Assembly (NCBI GenBank): GCA_046719185.1
Contig: JBDNDK010000037.1
Span: 1 to 16,574 of the forward strand
Source: JBDNDK01 sp046719185
GTDB lineage: Bacteria; Armatimonadota; UBA5829
Direction: 5' to 3'
DNA: 16,574 nt
How positions within the stretch are numbered: position 1 is the first letter of the stretch; each line of letters opens with the position of its first letter. Both the position numbers and the translations under genes were made by a program. This document shows positions 5,570-13,914 of this stretch, piece by piece. The notes under the pieces are model-generated. The model ran no database searches, was not told the origin of the DNA, and saw only the letters and a list, made by a program, of their open reading frames with translations.

Positions 5570-7651
5570 ATGACACAAAAATCAAAAAAACTGCAGATTT
5601 TATTTATTTTGCTTAGTCTGCTTTTTACATTAAACCTTGGTGCACAATCATCTAATGGGTTTGTGACTTTAGGCACAGAAAAGTTCCTGTATAATGGGCA
5701 GCCTGTAAACCTAAAAGGCAATAATTATTACCCAATGTATTACCCATGGGCTGCTATGTGGTCCTATGATTACTGGAGTACATATGAGGCTGATGCACAA
5801 AGACTAAAAGATTTAGGCGTGAATTCTATCAGAATCTTGGTTCCATATAGTAATGGTGGCTGGAATGGTGCAAATGTCCCTCAAAGCAGAATAGATTTAT
5901 TAAGAGATATTATTAATCTATTTGGTCAAAATGGCATTAGAAGTGTTGTAACATTGTTTGATTGGGAAACAAGCTTTCCTGCTGCAGGCACAACAAGAGA
6001 AAGTGATCACAGAATATATCTTGGCAAAATTGTAAATGCATTAAAGAATAATAGATATGTGATTGCATGGGACCTAAAAAATGAACCAGATCATCCAAGT
6101 AATCTAGGAAATAATCTTGATAGTTGGGATGGTAATCCTGCAAAAAGAGATCAGATAATAAGCTGGTATATAAGAATGAAAAACCATCTCAGAACTATAG
6201 ACACAAACCACCCTGTTAGTATTGGTTTGAGATGGTACACAAATGTTAAAGACATTCTTCCTTATGTTGATTTTGCAATTTTCCATAGCTACTATGTTCA
6301 ATATGTTACATGGCAAGACCCTGCTCTTGAAATTGATACTGTAAGAGGTTATATGGGTGCAAACAGAAAACCAATTCTTATTGAAGAATTTGGTTGGCCC
6401 TCAAATGGATGGCATCCAAGTTTTAATGAAGAAACACAAAGACAGTTTTATGAATATTACTTTACTGTATTTGAGCAAAAAGGCATTGCTGGTGGACTGA
6501 ACTGGCAAGCTTATGATTTTAGTGGCAATGATTTTGAAGCATATTTTGGTTTGTGGAGATTAGGATATAGTCAAAAACCAGCATATAATGTGTATAAAAA
6601 CAGATATCCTGTGATGCAGTTTCCACTAGATCCTGAACCTGATACTATTCCACCGTTGCCTGTTACAAACTTCAAAGCTGTATCAAGTGACAGAGCTGTT
6701 TTGCTAAGCTGGCAAAATTCTTCAAGTCTTGATTATAAGGGCACAATGATAAGATATAAGACAACTGGTTATCCAACAAGTGTAACTGATGGAACTTTAG
6801 TTGTGAATATGGAAGGTGCAAGAAATCAGACACAAACTTTTGCACATACAAATCTTGTGAATGGTCAGACATATTACTACTCAGCATTTTCTTATGATTA
6901 TTCAAATAATTATTCTGGCAGGGTTACAGCATATGATACACCTCAAGCATCTACTACAAAAATAGCTCAGATCAAATTTATGCCTGATGGAGCTAATGTA
7001 AGTTTATCAGGTGTCACTGTTACTGCATCTTTTCCAGACGATTTGGCAATATATGTTCAAGAGATGACAGGTCTTGCAGGAATAAGAGTTTATACAACTA
7101 ATGCATCTAACTTTATTCCGGGTGATGTAGTTAATGTAACAGGAACTTTAAGAACAAGAAATATAACACAAAATGCATCCATTGAGAGAGAAATAAACTC
7201 ATCAAGTGTATTAAAAATAAGAAATGATGATCAAATAAAACCAGTTGCAATGGGCTGTTTATCAATTGGCGGAGCTGATCTTAATCAATATCAGCCCGGT
7301 GCTTATGCAAGATACTATGATGCTGAAAAGGACATTATATATTATGAACCTGCTATTGGTCCGAATAATATAGGAATGTTGATTAAGATTACAGGTGTTG
7401 TGACGAGAAAGCTTACTACAGTTATTCACATAGATGATGGTAGTGAATTACCAGACATACCGGGTAGAATAGGAGTATTAGTTCAAATAAGAGCTCCAGA
7501 GTGGGTTTCTGTAGGTGATGTTGTTAGCGTGACAGGTATTGTGGTTGGCAGTGTGCCATCTGGTTGGACTAACAATAGAAGATGTGTAAAGGCAGTTTCA
7601 AATAATCATATTATTAAATATGGAATAAAGCCAACAATTGATCCAGAATAA
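5570..7651 (+). CDS. Secreted glycoside hydrolase family 5-like enzyme with FN3-like and two C-terminal beta modules
   Basis: The product is 693 residues from the ATG at 5570, chosen over the ATG at 5549 because GGAG lies 11 bases upstream and MTQKSKK plus a hydrophobic stretch ending near LGAQ then forms a normal signal peptide. Residues about 29-347 form a (beta/alpha)8 barrel: LKGNNYYP, SIRILVPY, acid/base candidate E172 in WDLKNEPD, H239 in FHSYY and nucleophile candidate E273 in IEEFGWP. This is the cellulase/mannanase layout of GH5. After a DPEPDTIPPLP linker comes an FN3-like domain (359-461), then two OB-like beta modules (about 463-553 and 593-683), the first related to the C terminus of the downstream hydrolase. 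The likely role is extracellular beta-glycan or mannan cleavage; the subfamily is uncertain. A strong terminator follows. Confidence 0.85.
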   Translation: MTQKSKKLQILFILLSLLFTLNLGAQSSNGFVTLGTEKFLYNGQPVNLKGNNYYPMYYPWAAMWSYDYWSTYEADAQRLKDLGVNSIRILVPYSNGGWNGANVPQSRIDLLRDIINLFGQNGIRSVVTLFDWETSFPAAGTTRESDHRIYLGKIVNALKNNRYVIAWDLKNEPDHPSNLGNNLDSWDGNPAKRDQIISWYIRMKNHLRTIDTNHPVSIGLRWYTNVKDILPYVDFAIFHSYYVQYVTWQDPALEIDTVRGYMGANRKPILIEEFGWPSNGWHPSFNEETQRQFYEYYFTVFEQKGIAGGLNWQAYDFSGNDFEAYFGLWRLGYSQKPAYNVYKNRYPVMQFPLDPEPDTIPPLPVTNFKAVSSDRAVLLSWQNSSSLDYKGTMIRYKTTGYPTSVTDGTLVVNMEGARNQTQTFAHTNLVNGQTYYYSAFSYDYSNNYSGRVTAYDTPQASTTKIAQIKFMPDGANVSLSGVTVTASFPDDLAIYVQEMTGLAGIRVYTTNASNFIPGDVVNVTGTLRTRNITQNASIEREINSSSVLKIRNDDQIKPVAMGCLSIGGADLNQYQPGAYARYYDAEKDIIYYEPAIGPNNIGMLIKITGVVTRKLTTVIHIDDGSELPDIPGRIGVLVQIRAPEWVSVGDVVSVTGIVVGSVPSGWTNNRRCVKAVSNNHIIKYGIKPTIDPE

Positions 7652-7676
7652 TTTTTTAGCCAAATTAAATATGATG

Positions 7677-7708
7677 GGGCAAAAATCAAATAGATTTTTG
7701 CCCTTTTT
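7677..7708 (+). terminator. Rho-independent terminator after the GH5 gene
   Basis: GGGCAAAAATC and GATTTTTGCCC form a perfect 11-bp stem with a five-base loop, followed by TTTTT, 25 bases after the stop codon. Confidence 0.93.
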
Positions 7709-7805
7709 ATTTTATGGAATAAATATTTGTGGTATATGATTAATATAATTTAACCTTGAGCTGGAAAAATATTTAATTATTTATGAAAAATGGAATATAT
7801 TACAG

Positions 7806-7834
7806 TTGACATGATGGGTATCTAAGGGTAGAAT
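7806..7834 (+). promoter_or_regulatory. Sigma70 promoter of the GH51-like gene
   Basis: TTGACA (7806-7811), a 17-base spacer and TAGAAT (7829-7834) predict a start near 7841 and a leader of about 57 bases. The leader holds the palindrome TACATAATGTA (7858-7868), a possible operator. Confidence 0.8.
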
Positions 7835-7897
7835 GAAAATATTGCATTGTGTTAGATTACATAATGTAGAGAAATATTCACAAAAAAGGAGAGATTT

Positions 7898-10687
7898 TTG
7901 AAGCTGATTTATATTGTCTTTATGGTTGCATGCCTATTTAGCTATGCACACTCAGACACTGTTGTTTATTCTTGGGATTTTAATACTGATGGAAATACAA
8001 ATGGCTGGATTTTTACACAATTCCAAAATGTATCTGTACAAGGTGGAGTTTTAACAGGTAAAACAACCGGCACAAATGCTAGAATGACACTTGAAACACT
8101 TCCTTCTGGCATTCAATATGGTCCAAAAGACTATATTGAAATAAGAATGAGGCAAAAGCTTGATGATAATTTTGGTTACTTTGGCAGAGTAGCTGCTATA
8201 TTTAGATATCAAACTACTGCAAGCAATGTATGGGATAATGTGAAAGCTACAGAATTTGCTACATATGGAAATGATCATTGGATGATATATAGAGGTTTTT
8301 TAGGTAATAAACTTGGTTGGGCATATGACCCATTAAATCCAACTGTGAAACCTACTCAAATAAGATTGCATCCTAATAATATTACCAATGCAATAGTCCA
8401 AATTGACTATATAAGAATAATTAGAGATGAAACTCCACCAGAGTTCTCACTTAAAGGAAATTATGGATTTAAAAATGGTGATATAATCACTCATAGCAAT
8501 CCAGAATTCAGGCTATATGCTTACAATGAAGATGTGAGCAAAATTAATAAAGTTGAATATTATTATAGAGTAAACGGTTCTAATGATTGGATATTAGATG
8601 GCACTGTTTATGACACTCCATATGACCCTCAAAATCAACCATCTAATAATTTAAGATATGCATTTAAGTATATGTATAACAGTCTACCGGATGGAGTATA
8701 TGATTTTGCTGCAAAAGTTTATGATTTGGCAGGAAACTCAAATTCTCTTGCTGAATCCAATGATAAGTGGATAGAAGGTATAGTGATTAATTCACAAGCA
8801 GTTCCTAAAATTAAAGTAAAACCTAATGAAATTACACTTCCTGTAAGAAAGGAAATACCAAGTCATAATATCCAATGGAATGTTTGGAGAGATTTATATA
8901 ATCCTTCAACTGGTGGAATAACCCAAGCAATAGATAATAGAGTAGATCAACTAAAAATTCCAGTTCTCAGATATCCTGGTGGTTGCTTTGCAGATACATT
9001 CTATTGGAAACTTGCTATAGGACCAGTTGCAAATAGACCAGCACAATATGTAAATGGATGTAATCCAACATTAAGTAATGCAGGTCAGCCTAAATTTGGT
9101 CTTGATGAGTTTATTAGATATTGCAGAGCAAGAAATATTGAACCTATGTTTACTCTTAGATTTAGATATAACAAACTTCCTGCTGATGATTCACCATTAT
9201 GTCCGCTTGATGGCAGAGATGGTCTAACTCCATTTGAAGAAGCTCTAGAAGATGCTGTTGATTTAGTTGAATATCTTAATTCACCAAATGATGGATCAAA
9301 TCCAAATGGTGGAATAGATTGGGCAGCTGTTAGGGCTGCAAATGGACATCCTGAACCATACAATGTTAAGTACTTTGATCTTGCAAATGAACCATGGGGA
9401 CCTGATCCTTATGGAAGTCCAAAGCCATGGGGTGTTGTTGGAGCTGGTGTTTATGCTGCTCATTTCTTAAAATTCTATGATGCTATGAAAGCTGTTGATC
9501 CGAATATATTAATATCAGCTGCAAGTAATATCAGAGCTCAACCGGGAACTACTTATGATGATCAATTGTGGGATCAAGTTGTAATGGCAATGGCAGGGCA
9601 TAAGATGGATGCTTTTTCAGGCCATCCATATTGGCCTTATGCAGCATGGTGGTGTTCTGATAATGATTTGCGATATTGGACAACTCTAACATCTCCTGAA
9701 ACAATGGATATTGCTCTTGATAATACAAAAACATTAATGAAGAAATACTGTGGAGATAATTATGATAATTTGAAGTTATGGCTTAATGAATGGAATGTTA
9801 ATTTTACATGGAATAGTTCTGGTGCTTATTATGATGGTAGAAGTTTGATGTCTGCAATGGCACTTGCAGATTATTGGGATGTTATGACTGACAATTCAGA
9901 TATAATAGACAATTCTGGATGGTGGCATATGTATGGAGGAGGTGCTTACTATCTATTTGATCAATCAGGTAATATTACTCCTCTATTTAATGTATTTAGA
10001 ATGTTTGTTGATCATTACCAAGATAAAAAAGTTAATTCCTATGTTGAAGCTGTTCCTGTGCATAATTGGACAGGATGGTTCATTGCAAAAGAAATGTATA
10101 ATGTTCCATTATTATCTACTACTGCCACTATCTCTGATGATGGTAAAAAACTCTCATTAACTGTAGTTAATAAGAGCAAAGAACAATCTATCAGTATTCC
10201 TATAGATTTAGGATCATTTGCACCTCCGGGGGTAGATTTGAATACTAGTGTGTATAGATTGACCGGTACAAATCCACATGTTGCAAATTATACTGGTGGA
10301 GGCTGGCAGATTATAAATTCTGATGCTGTGATGACTGAAACTGCAGCTACTTTTCAAAACGGATTCACTTATGAGTTTCCAAAACACTCAGTAGTAAGTT
10401 TCCTATTTGAGAAGGTTGCTACAGCAGTTAATTCAGTAAAAGAGTTAAAAACTCTTAGTGATGGCGGATATATTAGTATTTCAAACAAAGTTATCACTGC
10501 AATCTATGATGAGTTTATTTATATTCAAGATAATGACAGGATGTATGGTATTAGAGTAACTCTGCCATCTGGATTTGCAGGAACTCTTAATATTGGAGAT
10601 TTGGTAAATTTAACTGGCGTTGTAACTACTAATCAGGACAACGAAAGAGTATTAACTGCAGAAAGTATAGTAATAGTAGCTCAATAG
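7898..10687 (+). CDS. Secreted GH51-like alpha-L-arabinofuranosidase, multidomain
   Basis: The product is 929 residues. The start is TTG at 7898, chosen because AAGGAG lies six bases upstream and a signal peptide (to about residue 19) follows at once. Residues about 21-178 form a beta-sandwich, CBM-like domain (YSWDFNTDGNTNGW); 180-300 is an Ig-like segment. The catalytic barrel spans about 305-720: VLRYPGGCFADTFYWKLAIG matches the GH51 R-x-PGG signature, E498 in FDLANEPWG is the acid/base candidate and E631 in LWLNEWNV the nucleophile candidate. A C-terminal beta domain (about 740-840) and an OB-like module (844-929), related to that of the GH5 enzyme, complete it. It is predicted to release arabinose from hemicellulose side chains outside the cell. 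Its promoter and terminator make it monocistronic, probably acting with the GH5 enzyme upstream. Confidence 0.85.
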   Translation: MKLIYIVFMVACLFSYAHSDTVVYSWDFNTDGNTNGWIFTQFQNVSVQGGVLTGKTTGTNARMTLETLPSGIQYGPKDYIEIRMRQKLDDNFGYFGRVAAIFRYQTTASNVWDNVKATEFATYGNDHWMIYRGFLGNKLGWAYDPLNPTVKPTQIRLHPNNITNAIVQIDYIRIIRDETPPEFSLKGNYGFKNGDIITHSNPEFRLYAYNEDVSKINKVEYYYRVNGSNDWILDGTVYDTPYDPQNQPSNNLRYAFKYMYNSLPDGVYDFAAKVYDLAGNSNSLAESNDKWIEGIVINSQAVPKIKVKPNEITLPVRKEIPSHNIQWNVWRDLYNPSTGGITQAIDNRVDQLKIPVLRYPGGCFADTFYWKLAIGPVANRPAQYVNGCNPTLSNAGQPKFGLDEFIRYCRARNIEPMFTLRFRYNKLPADDSPLCPLDGRDGLTPFEEALEDAVDLVEYLNSPNDGSNPNGGIDWAAVRAANGHPEPYNVKYFDLANEPWGPDPYGSPKPWGVVGAGVYAAHFLKFYDAMKAVDPNILISAASNIRAQPGTTYDDQLWDQVVMAMAGHKMDAFSGHPYWPYAAWWCSDNDLRYWTTLTSPETMDIALDNTKTLMKKYCGDNYDNLKLWLNEWNVNFTWNSSGAYYDGRSLMSAMALADYWDVMTDNSDIIDNSGWWHMYGGGAYYLFDQSGNITPLFNVFRMFVDHYQDKKVNSYVEAVPVHNWTGWFIAKEMYNVPLLSTTATISDDGKKLSLTVVNKSKEQSISIPIDLGSFAPPGVDLNTSVYRLTGTNPHVANYTGGGWQIINSDAVMTETAATFQNGFTYEFPKHSVVSFLFEKVATAVNSVKELKTLSDGGYISISNKVITAIYDEFIYIQDNDRMYGIRVTLPSGFAGTLNIGDLVNLTGVVTTNQDNERVLTAESIVIVAQ

Positions 10688-10715
10688 ATAACTAATAATT
10701 TTATAGCTAAATATT

Positions 10716-10749
10716 ATGCCTCAGGTTTATTCTAATCTGGGGCATTTTT
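10716..10749 (+). terminator. Rho-independent terminator after the GH51-like gene
   Basis: ATGCCTCAG pairs with CTGGGGCAT (one G-U) around a 12-base loop, followed by a T run, 29 bases after the stop. Confidence 0.85.
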
Positions 10750-10883
10750 ATTACTATATTAAATAGTTTCCAATTTATTCTTAGAATGATGTTTTAATTA
10801 TGGTATTTTGGGCAACTTCTAGCAGAAACAAAATCGAGTAATAAATTTATTCATAAAAAGTTTTATAATTGGAAAATTAAAAA

Positions 10884-10960
10884 TGGCGGGGATGACGAGA
10901 CTCGAACTCGCGGCCTCTTGCGTGACAGGCAAGCGCTCTAACCGTCTGAGCTACACCCCC
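10884..10960 (-). tRNA. tRNA-Asp (anticodon GTC)
   Basis: Acceptor GGGGGTG/CATCCCC (one G-U), D stem GCTC/GAGC, anticodon stem CTTGC/GCAAG with loop CTGTCAC giving anticodon GTC (10924-10926), T arm GCGAG-TTCGAGT-CTCGT, discriminator G and encoded CCA. It lies 19 bases after tRNA-Val and is probably cotranscribed with it. Confidence 0.95.
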
Positions 10961-10979
10961 GCGTTTGGGAAAATTGAGA

Positions 10980-11055
10980 TGGTGGGCGAAACAGGGCTCG
11001 AACCTGTGACATCTTGCTTGTAAGGCAAGCGCTCTCCCAGCTGAGCTATTCGCCC
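10980..11055 (-). tRNA. tRNA-Val (anticodon TAC)
   Basis: Acceptor GGGCGAA/TTCGCCC, D stem GCTC/GAGC, anticodon stem CTTGC/GCAAG with loop CTTACAA giving anticodon TAC (11020-11022), T arm ACAGG-TTCGAGC-CCTGT, discriminator A and encoded CCA. First gene of the Val-Asp pair. Confidence 0.96.
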
Positions 11056-11095
11056 ACATGAATTGTGGATTCATCTGTCTCCCAAGGGTAGAAAT

Positions 11096-11124
11096 ATTAT
11101 ACCTATGCCCCATAATATTGTCAA
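11096..11124 (-). promoter_or_regulatory. Consensus promoter of the tRNA-Val/tRNA-Asp pair
   Basis: On the minus strand, TTGACA (11124-11119), exactly 17 bases, then TATAAT (11101-11096): a full-consensus sigma70 promoter with a short leader of about 33 bases before tRNA-Val. Confidence 0.93.
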
Positions 11125-11178
11125 CATATTCAGAATAAAAATTTGCAATTAAGAAGAAATAATTTTTATGAAGTTTGA

Positions 11179-11376
11179 ATGATTCACTCTTGCTCATTTG
11201 GTTGGGGAAGCAAAGATAGATTACCCAATGAGGCAGAATATGAAAAGCTTCAAGAAGGCATGAAGATATTCAATATCCAAAAGTTTACACTTAATGAGAT
11301 AATTGGGATCAAGAAAAGTGCAATAACAATGATGATTCAAATCCTTAAGCAGATAGATATCAGAAAAAACAGATAG
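11179..11376 (+). CDS. Short ORF with HTH-like C-terminal half, doubtful or remnant
   Basis: The frame encodes 65 residues with no clear ribosome binding site, and a stop codon lies immediately before the ATG. The N-terminal FGWGSKDRLPNEAEYEKLQE and the later sequence FTLNEIIGIKKSAITMMIQI look like a linker plus a winged-helix or helix-turn-helix pattern, as in the tail of a longer DNA-binding protein. It may be a remnant of an accessory gene near the tRNA locus, a small regulator, or chance. It reads opposite to all neighbouring genes. Confidence 0.3.
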   Translation: MIHSCSFGWGSKDRLPNEAEYEKLQEGMKIFNIQKFTLNEIIGIKKSAITMMIQILKQIDIRKNR

Positions 11377-11571
11377 TTCCTGTAGATAGTTTTTCAAGTG
11401 ATTTAACTTATTATAATTGTTATGCTAGGTGATAAATTAAGAAAATAGTTTAAAGACAGGTATTGTGATAATTATTATAGAAACACATCAGAAGAAGTTT
11501 TGCATAATCCAAAGGGATAAGAAAGTAGATGAGGTCGGGTTTTTTGAGGTGGTAATTTAAGGTTGCGTTCA

Positions 11572-11646
11572 GAAGACAATCATCGGTGTGTAAAACGAGT
11601 CGGTTGTTCTTCAAATGCAAATTGGAATGGTTTTTTGATTGTCTTC
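11572..11646. repeat. 75-bp element bounded by perfect 11-bp inverted repeats
   Basis: GAAGACAATCA (11572-11582) and TGATTGTCTTC (11636-11646) are exact reverse complements around 53 bases that are less AT-rich than the surroundings. A run of seven T starts seven bases after the right arm. It could be a small RNA, a long-stem hairpin or a miniature element. Confidence 0.5.
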
Positions 11647-11694
11647 GCATAGCTTTTTTTAGTCGAGTATTTTAAGTAGTTGATGAAATATAAC

Positions 11695-11727
11695 AAAAAA
11701 GCAGATTGGACATATTCCAACCTGCTT
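11695..11727 (-). terminator. Rho-independent terminator of the oxidoreductase/isomerase operon
   Basis: On the minus strand AAGCAGGTTGGA pairs with TCCAATCTGCTT (12 bp, one G-U) around a five-base loop and is followed by a T run, 26 bases after the isomerase stop. Confidence 0.93.
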
Positions 11728-11753
11728 AATATTAATTTATTACTCTCTATCTA

Positions 11754-12635
11754 TCAAAGCTCTGATTTAATATCAGCTATCAGCTTTTCCATTCTTCTGC
11801 CATATTCAACATAGTTGTCATATCTTATCTGGTCATCTGTTTTATCTTGATCATCTTCATGATGCACCACTGCAATGTGAGGCTCAATGGAAATTCCGCC
11901 ATCATAGCCTCTTGAGAACATATCTTTTAATATTCTTTTTACATCACCTTGACCCTCACCGGGGAAAGTGAATTTATGAGTGCCATCTTTAGGATTATAT
12001 ATGCCGTCTTTAATATGAATATATTCAACATAGTCTTTCACATTGCTGTAGAATTCCCAAGAAGACTGCTTAGGATATGGCTTTGGCTTGCTTCTATCAT
12101 CAGAAAATATAGGGTTTCCTGTATCAAATACTAACTTTAACCCCGGCACATTTTCTAACAGCTTTAATGTGAATGGATAACCCATACCACCATAATTCAT
12201 GCAGTTTTCATGCACTGGTGTGAGCCCTTCATCATAGAACATTTTCAAAAGCTCTCTTACTCTTTTGAATCTCTCTTCTTCCATTTGTTCATCAGTTTCA
12301 GCATCCGGAATCACAGCAAAGCTCATTATTCTGATAAGCTTTGTGCCAAGCTTCTTCATTCTGGGAATAGCTCTTCTAGCCTCTTCTAAGGAAGAGTCAA
12401 AAGGCTCTGTTATCTTCTTGCCCCAATTGGCAATGGCAGAACCAAAGCAGTTTATTTTAACACCAGCATCTTGCAGCTTGCCATATACAATATCAAACTC
12501 TTCATCAGATATGTCATGTATATTTTTGCCATATACTGTTCTAGCTTCAATATTTTCCCAGCCAAGCTCTTTGGTAGCTTTTATTTGAACATCAATATCT
12601 GAACCAGCCTCATCGGCAAATCCTGTTAAATACAT
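11754..12635 (-). CDS. Sugar phosphate isomerase/epimerase-like TIM-barrel protein (PF01261)
   Basis: This 293-residue cytoplasmic protein has the xylose-isomerase-like TIM-barrel pattern: MYLTGFADEAGSDIDVQI at the first strand, E143 in VHENC, D171 in VFDTGN, H207 in YIHIKDG and E251 in SIEPH. These are the four positions that bind the divalent metal in this family. AAAGGAG lies seven bases before the ATG. It is the second gene of a two-gene operon, 23 bases after a Gfo/Idh/MocA oxidoreductase, a pairing typical of inositol and unusual-sugar pathways where oxidation is followed by isomerisation or epimerisation. The substrate cannot be read from the sequence. A strong terminator follows. Confidence 0.88.
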   Translation of the reverse strand: MYLTGFADEAGSDIDVQIKATKELGWENIEARTVYGKNIHDISDEEFDIVYGKLQDAGVKINCFGSAIANWGKKITEPFDSSLEEARRAIPRMKKLGTKLIRIMSFAVIPDAETDEQMEEERFKRVRELLKMFYDEGLTPVHENCMNYGGMGYPFTLKLLENVPGLKLVFDTGNPIFSDDRSKPKPYPKQSSWEFYSNVKDYVEYIHIKDGIYNPKDGTHKFTFPGEGQGDVKRILKDMFSRGYDGGISIEPHIAVVHHEDDQDKTDDQIRYDNYVEYGRRMEKLIADIKSEL

Positions 12636-12658
12636 AAAAAACTCCTTTATATAAATGC

Positions 12659-13816
12659 CTATTTGAATGATGCATTCATATCAACTTCTTTTGATTCAAC
12701 AACTTCCTTTACATAAGTTGAACTAGCAATTAATTCTTTTAATTTTGCTTCATAAGCAGCACCATCAAGAGGCATTTCAACTGTGCTGTCTGTGAAATGA
12801 GAATATATCATAGCATTAGCTAATTCAACAGAGTTAATTCCTTCTTCAGCAGGTGCTAAAAGTTCTTCACCATATAATATAGCATTTATAAAATTTTGTG
12901 TGATTTCTTTATGAGCTCCACCTTTGCCTCTGATAGGTATTTCAACATTCCAAAACTCAGGAGTTGAGAAACCATTCGGAGTTGTCTTTGAGAATTCTGT
13001 AGTTTCAACTTCATTTCTTTTCATTGTAAGTTTGCCATCTTCTAACAGCAGCAAGCCTCTTTCACCAGTGATTTCCAGCCTGTTTGTACCTGGATATTCG
13101 CCTGTTGTAGTGGTGAATAATGCAGTAGCACCATTTGCATATTCCATATATGTTGTTACATCATCTTCCACTTCTATATCATGATATTTGCCAATACCAA
13201 GGAATGATCTCACTTTTGCAGGCATACCAAAGAGCCATTGCCACATATCAAGATTGTGAGGTGATTGATTCAACAGCACTCCACCGCCTTCACCGCTCCA
13301 AGTAGCTCTCCAGCCGCCGCTCTTGTAGTATGCTTCAGATCTAAACCAGAATGTAGCAATCCAGTTGATTCTTCTAATCTCACCAATCTCACCAGTCGTG
13401 ATTAATTGTTTTATTTTCTTATACACAGGCTCAGTTCTCATCTGGAACATAGCTGTAAATTTCTTATCAGGATGTGCCTTAGCTGCAGCAATAAGTCTTT
13501 CGCAGTCAGCCTTATGAACAGAAATTGGCTTTTCTACCAACACATGCAGATTATTCTCAAATGCATCAATACCAATAGTTGTGTGGTCATAGTGTGGTGT
13601 AGAAATAATAACTGCATCCACTTCACCAGACCTAATAAGCTCTTTGCTGTCAGTAAACTTTTTATATTTAGGGTCTAAGTCCTTAATTTGTCTCTCATCA
13701 ATATCACACACAGCAGTTACTTCACAGTTTTTCATATCACCAGAGTTAAGATAACTAAGGTGATATTTGCCCATATTACCTATTCCAATAACTCCAAGTC
13801 TTACAATATCACTCAT
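12659..13816 (-). CDS. Gfo/Idh/MocA-family NAD(P)-dependent oxidoreductase
   Basis: The product is 385 residues. An N-terminal Rossmann fold has GVIGIGNMGKYH, with the dinucleotide-binding G11-x-G13-x-x-G16, then the family EKP motif at 95-97 (VEKPIS). The C-terminal alpha/beta domain holds GGGVLLNQSPHNLDMWQW, with candidate catalytic residues N183, H187 and D190. There is no signal peptide, so it is cytoplasmic, unlike many secreted family members. AAAGGA lies about nine bases before the ATG. It is the first gene of the operon with the TIM-barrel isomerase and probably oxidises or reduces a cyclitol or sugar that the isomerase also handles. An 11-bp palindrome (13839-13849) in the leader may be an operator. 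Confidence 0.9.
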   Translation of the reverse strand: MSDIVRLGVIGIGNMGKYHLSYLNSGDMKNCEVTAVCDIDERQIKDLDPKYKKFTDSKELIRSGEVDAVIISTPHYDHTTIGIDAFENNLHVLVEKPISVHKADCERLIAAAKAHPDKKFTAMFQMRTEPVYKKIKQLITTGEIGEIRRINWIATFWFRSEAYYKSGGWRATWSGEGGGVLLNQSPHNLDMWQWLFGMPAKVRSFLGIGKYHDIEVEDDVTTYMEYANGATALFTTTTGEYPGTNRLEITGERGLLLLEDGKLTMKRNEVETTEFSKTTPNGFSTPEFWNVEIPIRGKGGAHKEITQNFINAILYGEELLAPAEEGINSVELANAMIYSHFTDSTVEMPLDGAAYEAKLKELIASSTYVKEVVESKEVDMNASFK

Positions 13817-13838
13817 AACAATATTCCTTTCAAGCTAA

Positions 13839-13849
13839 CCCATTATGGG
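13839..13849. promoter_or_regulatory. Short palindrome in the oxidoreductase leader
   Basis: CCCATTATGGG, a perfect odd palindrome between the candidate promoter and the ribosome binding site of the oxidoreductase gene. A possible repressor site; short, so it could be chance. Confidence 0.3.
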
Positions 13850-13879
13850 AAATTTTGATAATTAAAAGATTTCACAAAT

Positions 13880-13908
13880 AGTATAACATCAGTTTTTCAA
13901 ATCTTCCA
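13880..13908 (-). promoter_or_regulatory. Candidate promoter of the oxidoreductase/isomerase operon
   Basis: On the minus strand, TGTTATACT (extended -10, hexamer 13885-13880) lies 17 bases after a weak TGGAAG (13908-13903). It sits just past the pcrA stop, where no terminator is visible. Confidence 0.5.
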
Positions 13909-13914
13909 CAAGAA

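Larger units (their letters stand above)
11377..11753. other. Non-coding stretch with inverted-repeat element and terminator
   Basis: No convincing gene is seen in these roughly 375 bases. They contain a 75-bp element bounded by an 11-bp inverted repeat (11572-11646) and, at the right, the terminator of the isomerase operon (11695-11727). A short open frame on the minus strand (11450-11650) has low-complexity content and no ribosome binding site. Confidence 0.5.

Noticed and set aside
9085..9363. Minus-strand ORF inside the GH51-like gene
   Set aside because: Antisense to the catalytic domain of a clear hydrolase; composition reflects the complementary strand.
10877..11197. 106-codon minus-strand ORF
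   Set aside because: It runs through both tRNA-Asp and tRNA-Val, which have full cloverleaf structures.
11450..11650. 66-codon minus-strand ORF
   Set aside because: No ribosome binding site, no recognisable motif, and it overlaps the inverted-repeat element.
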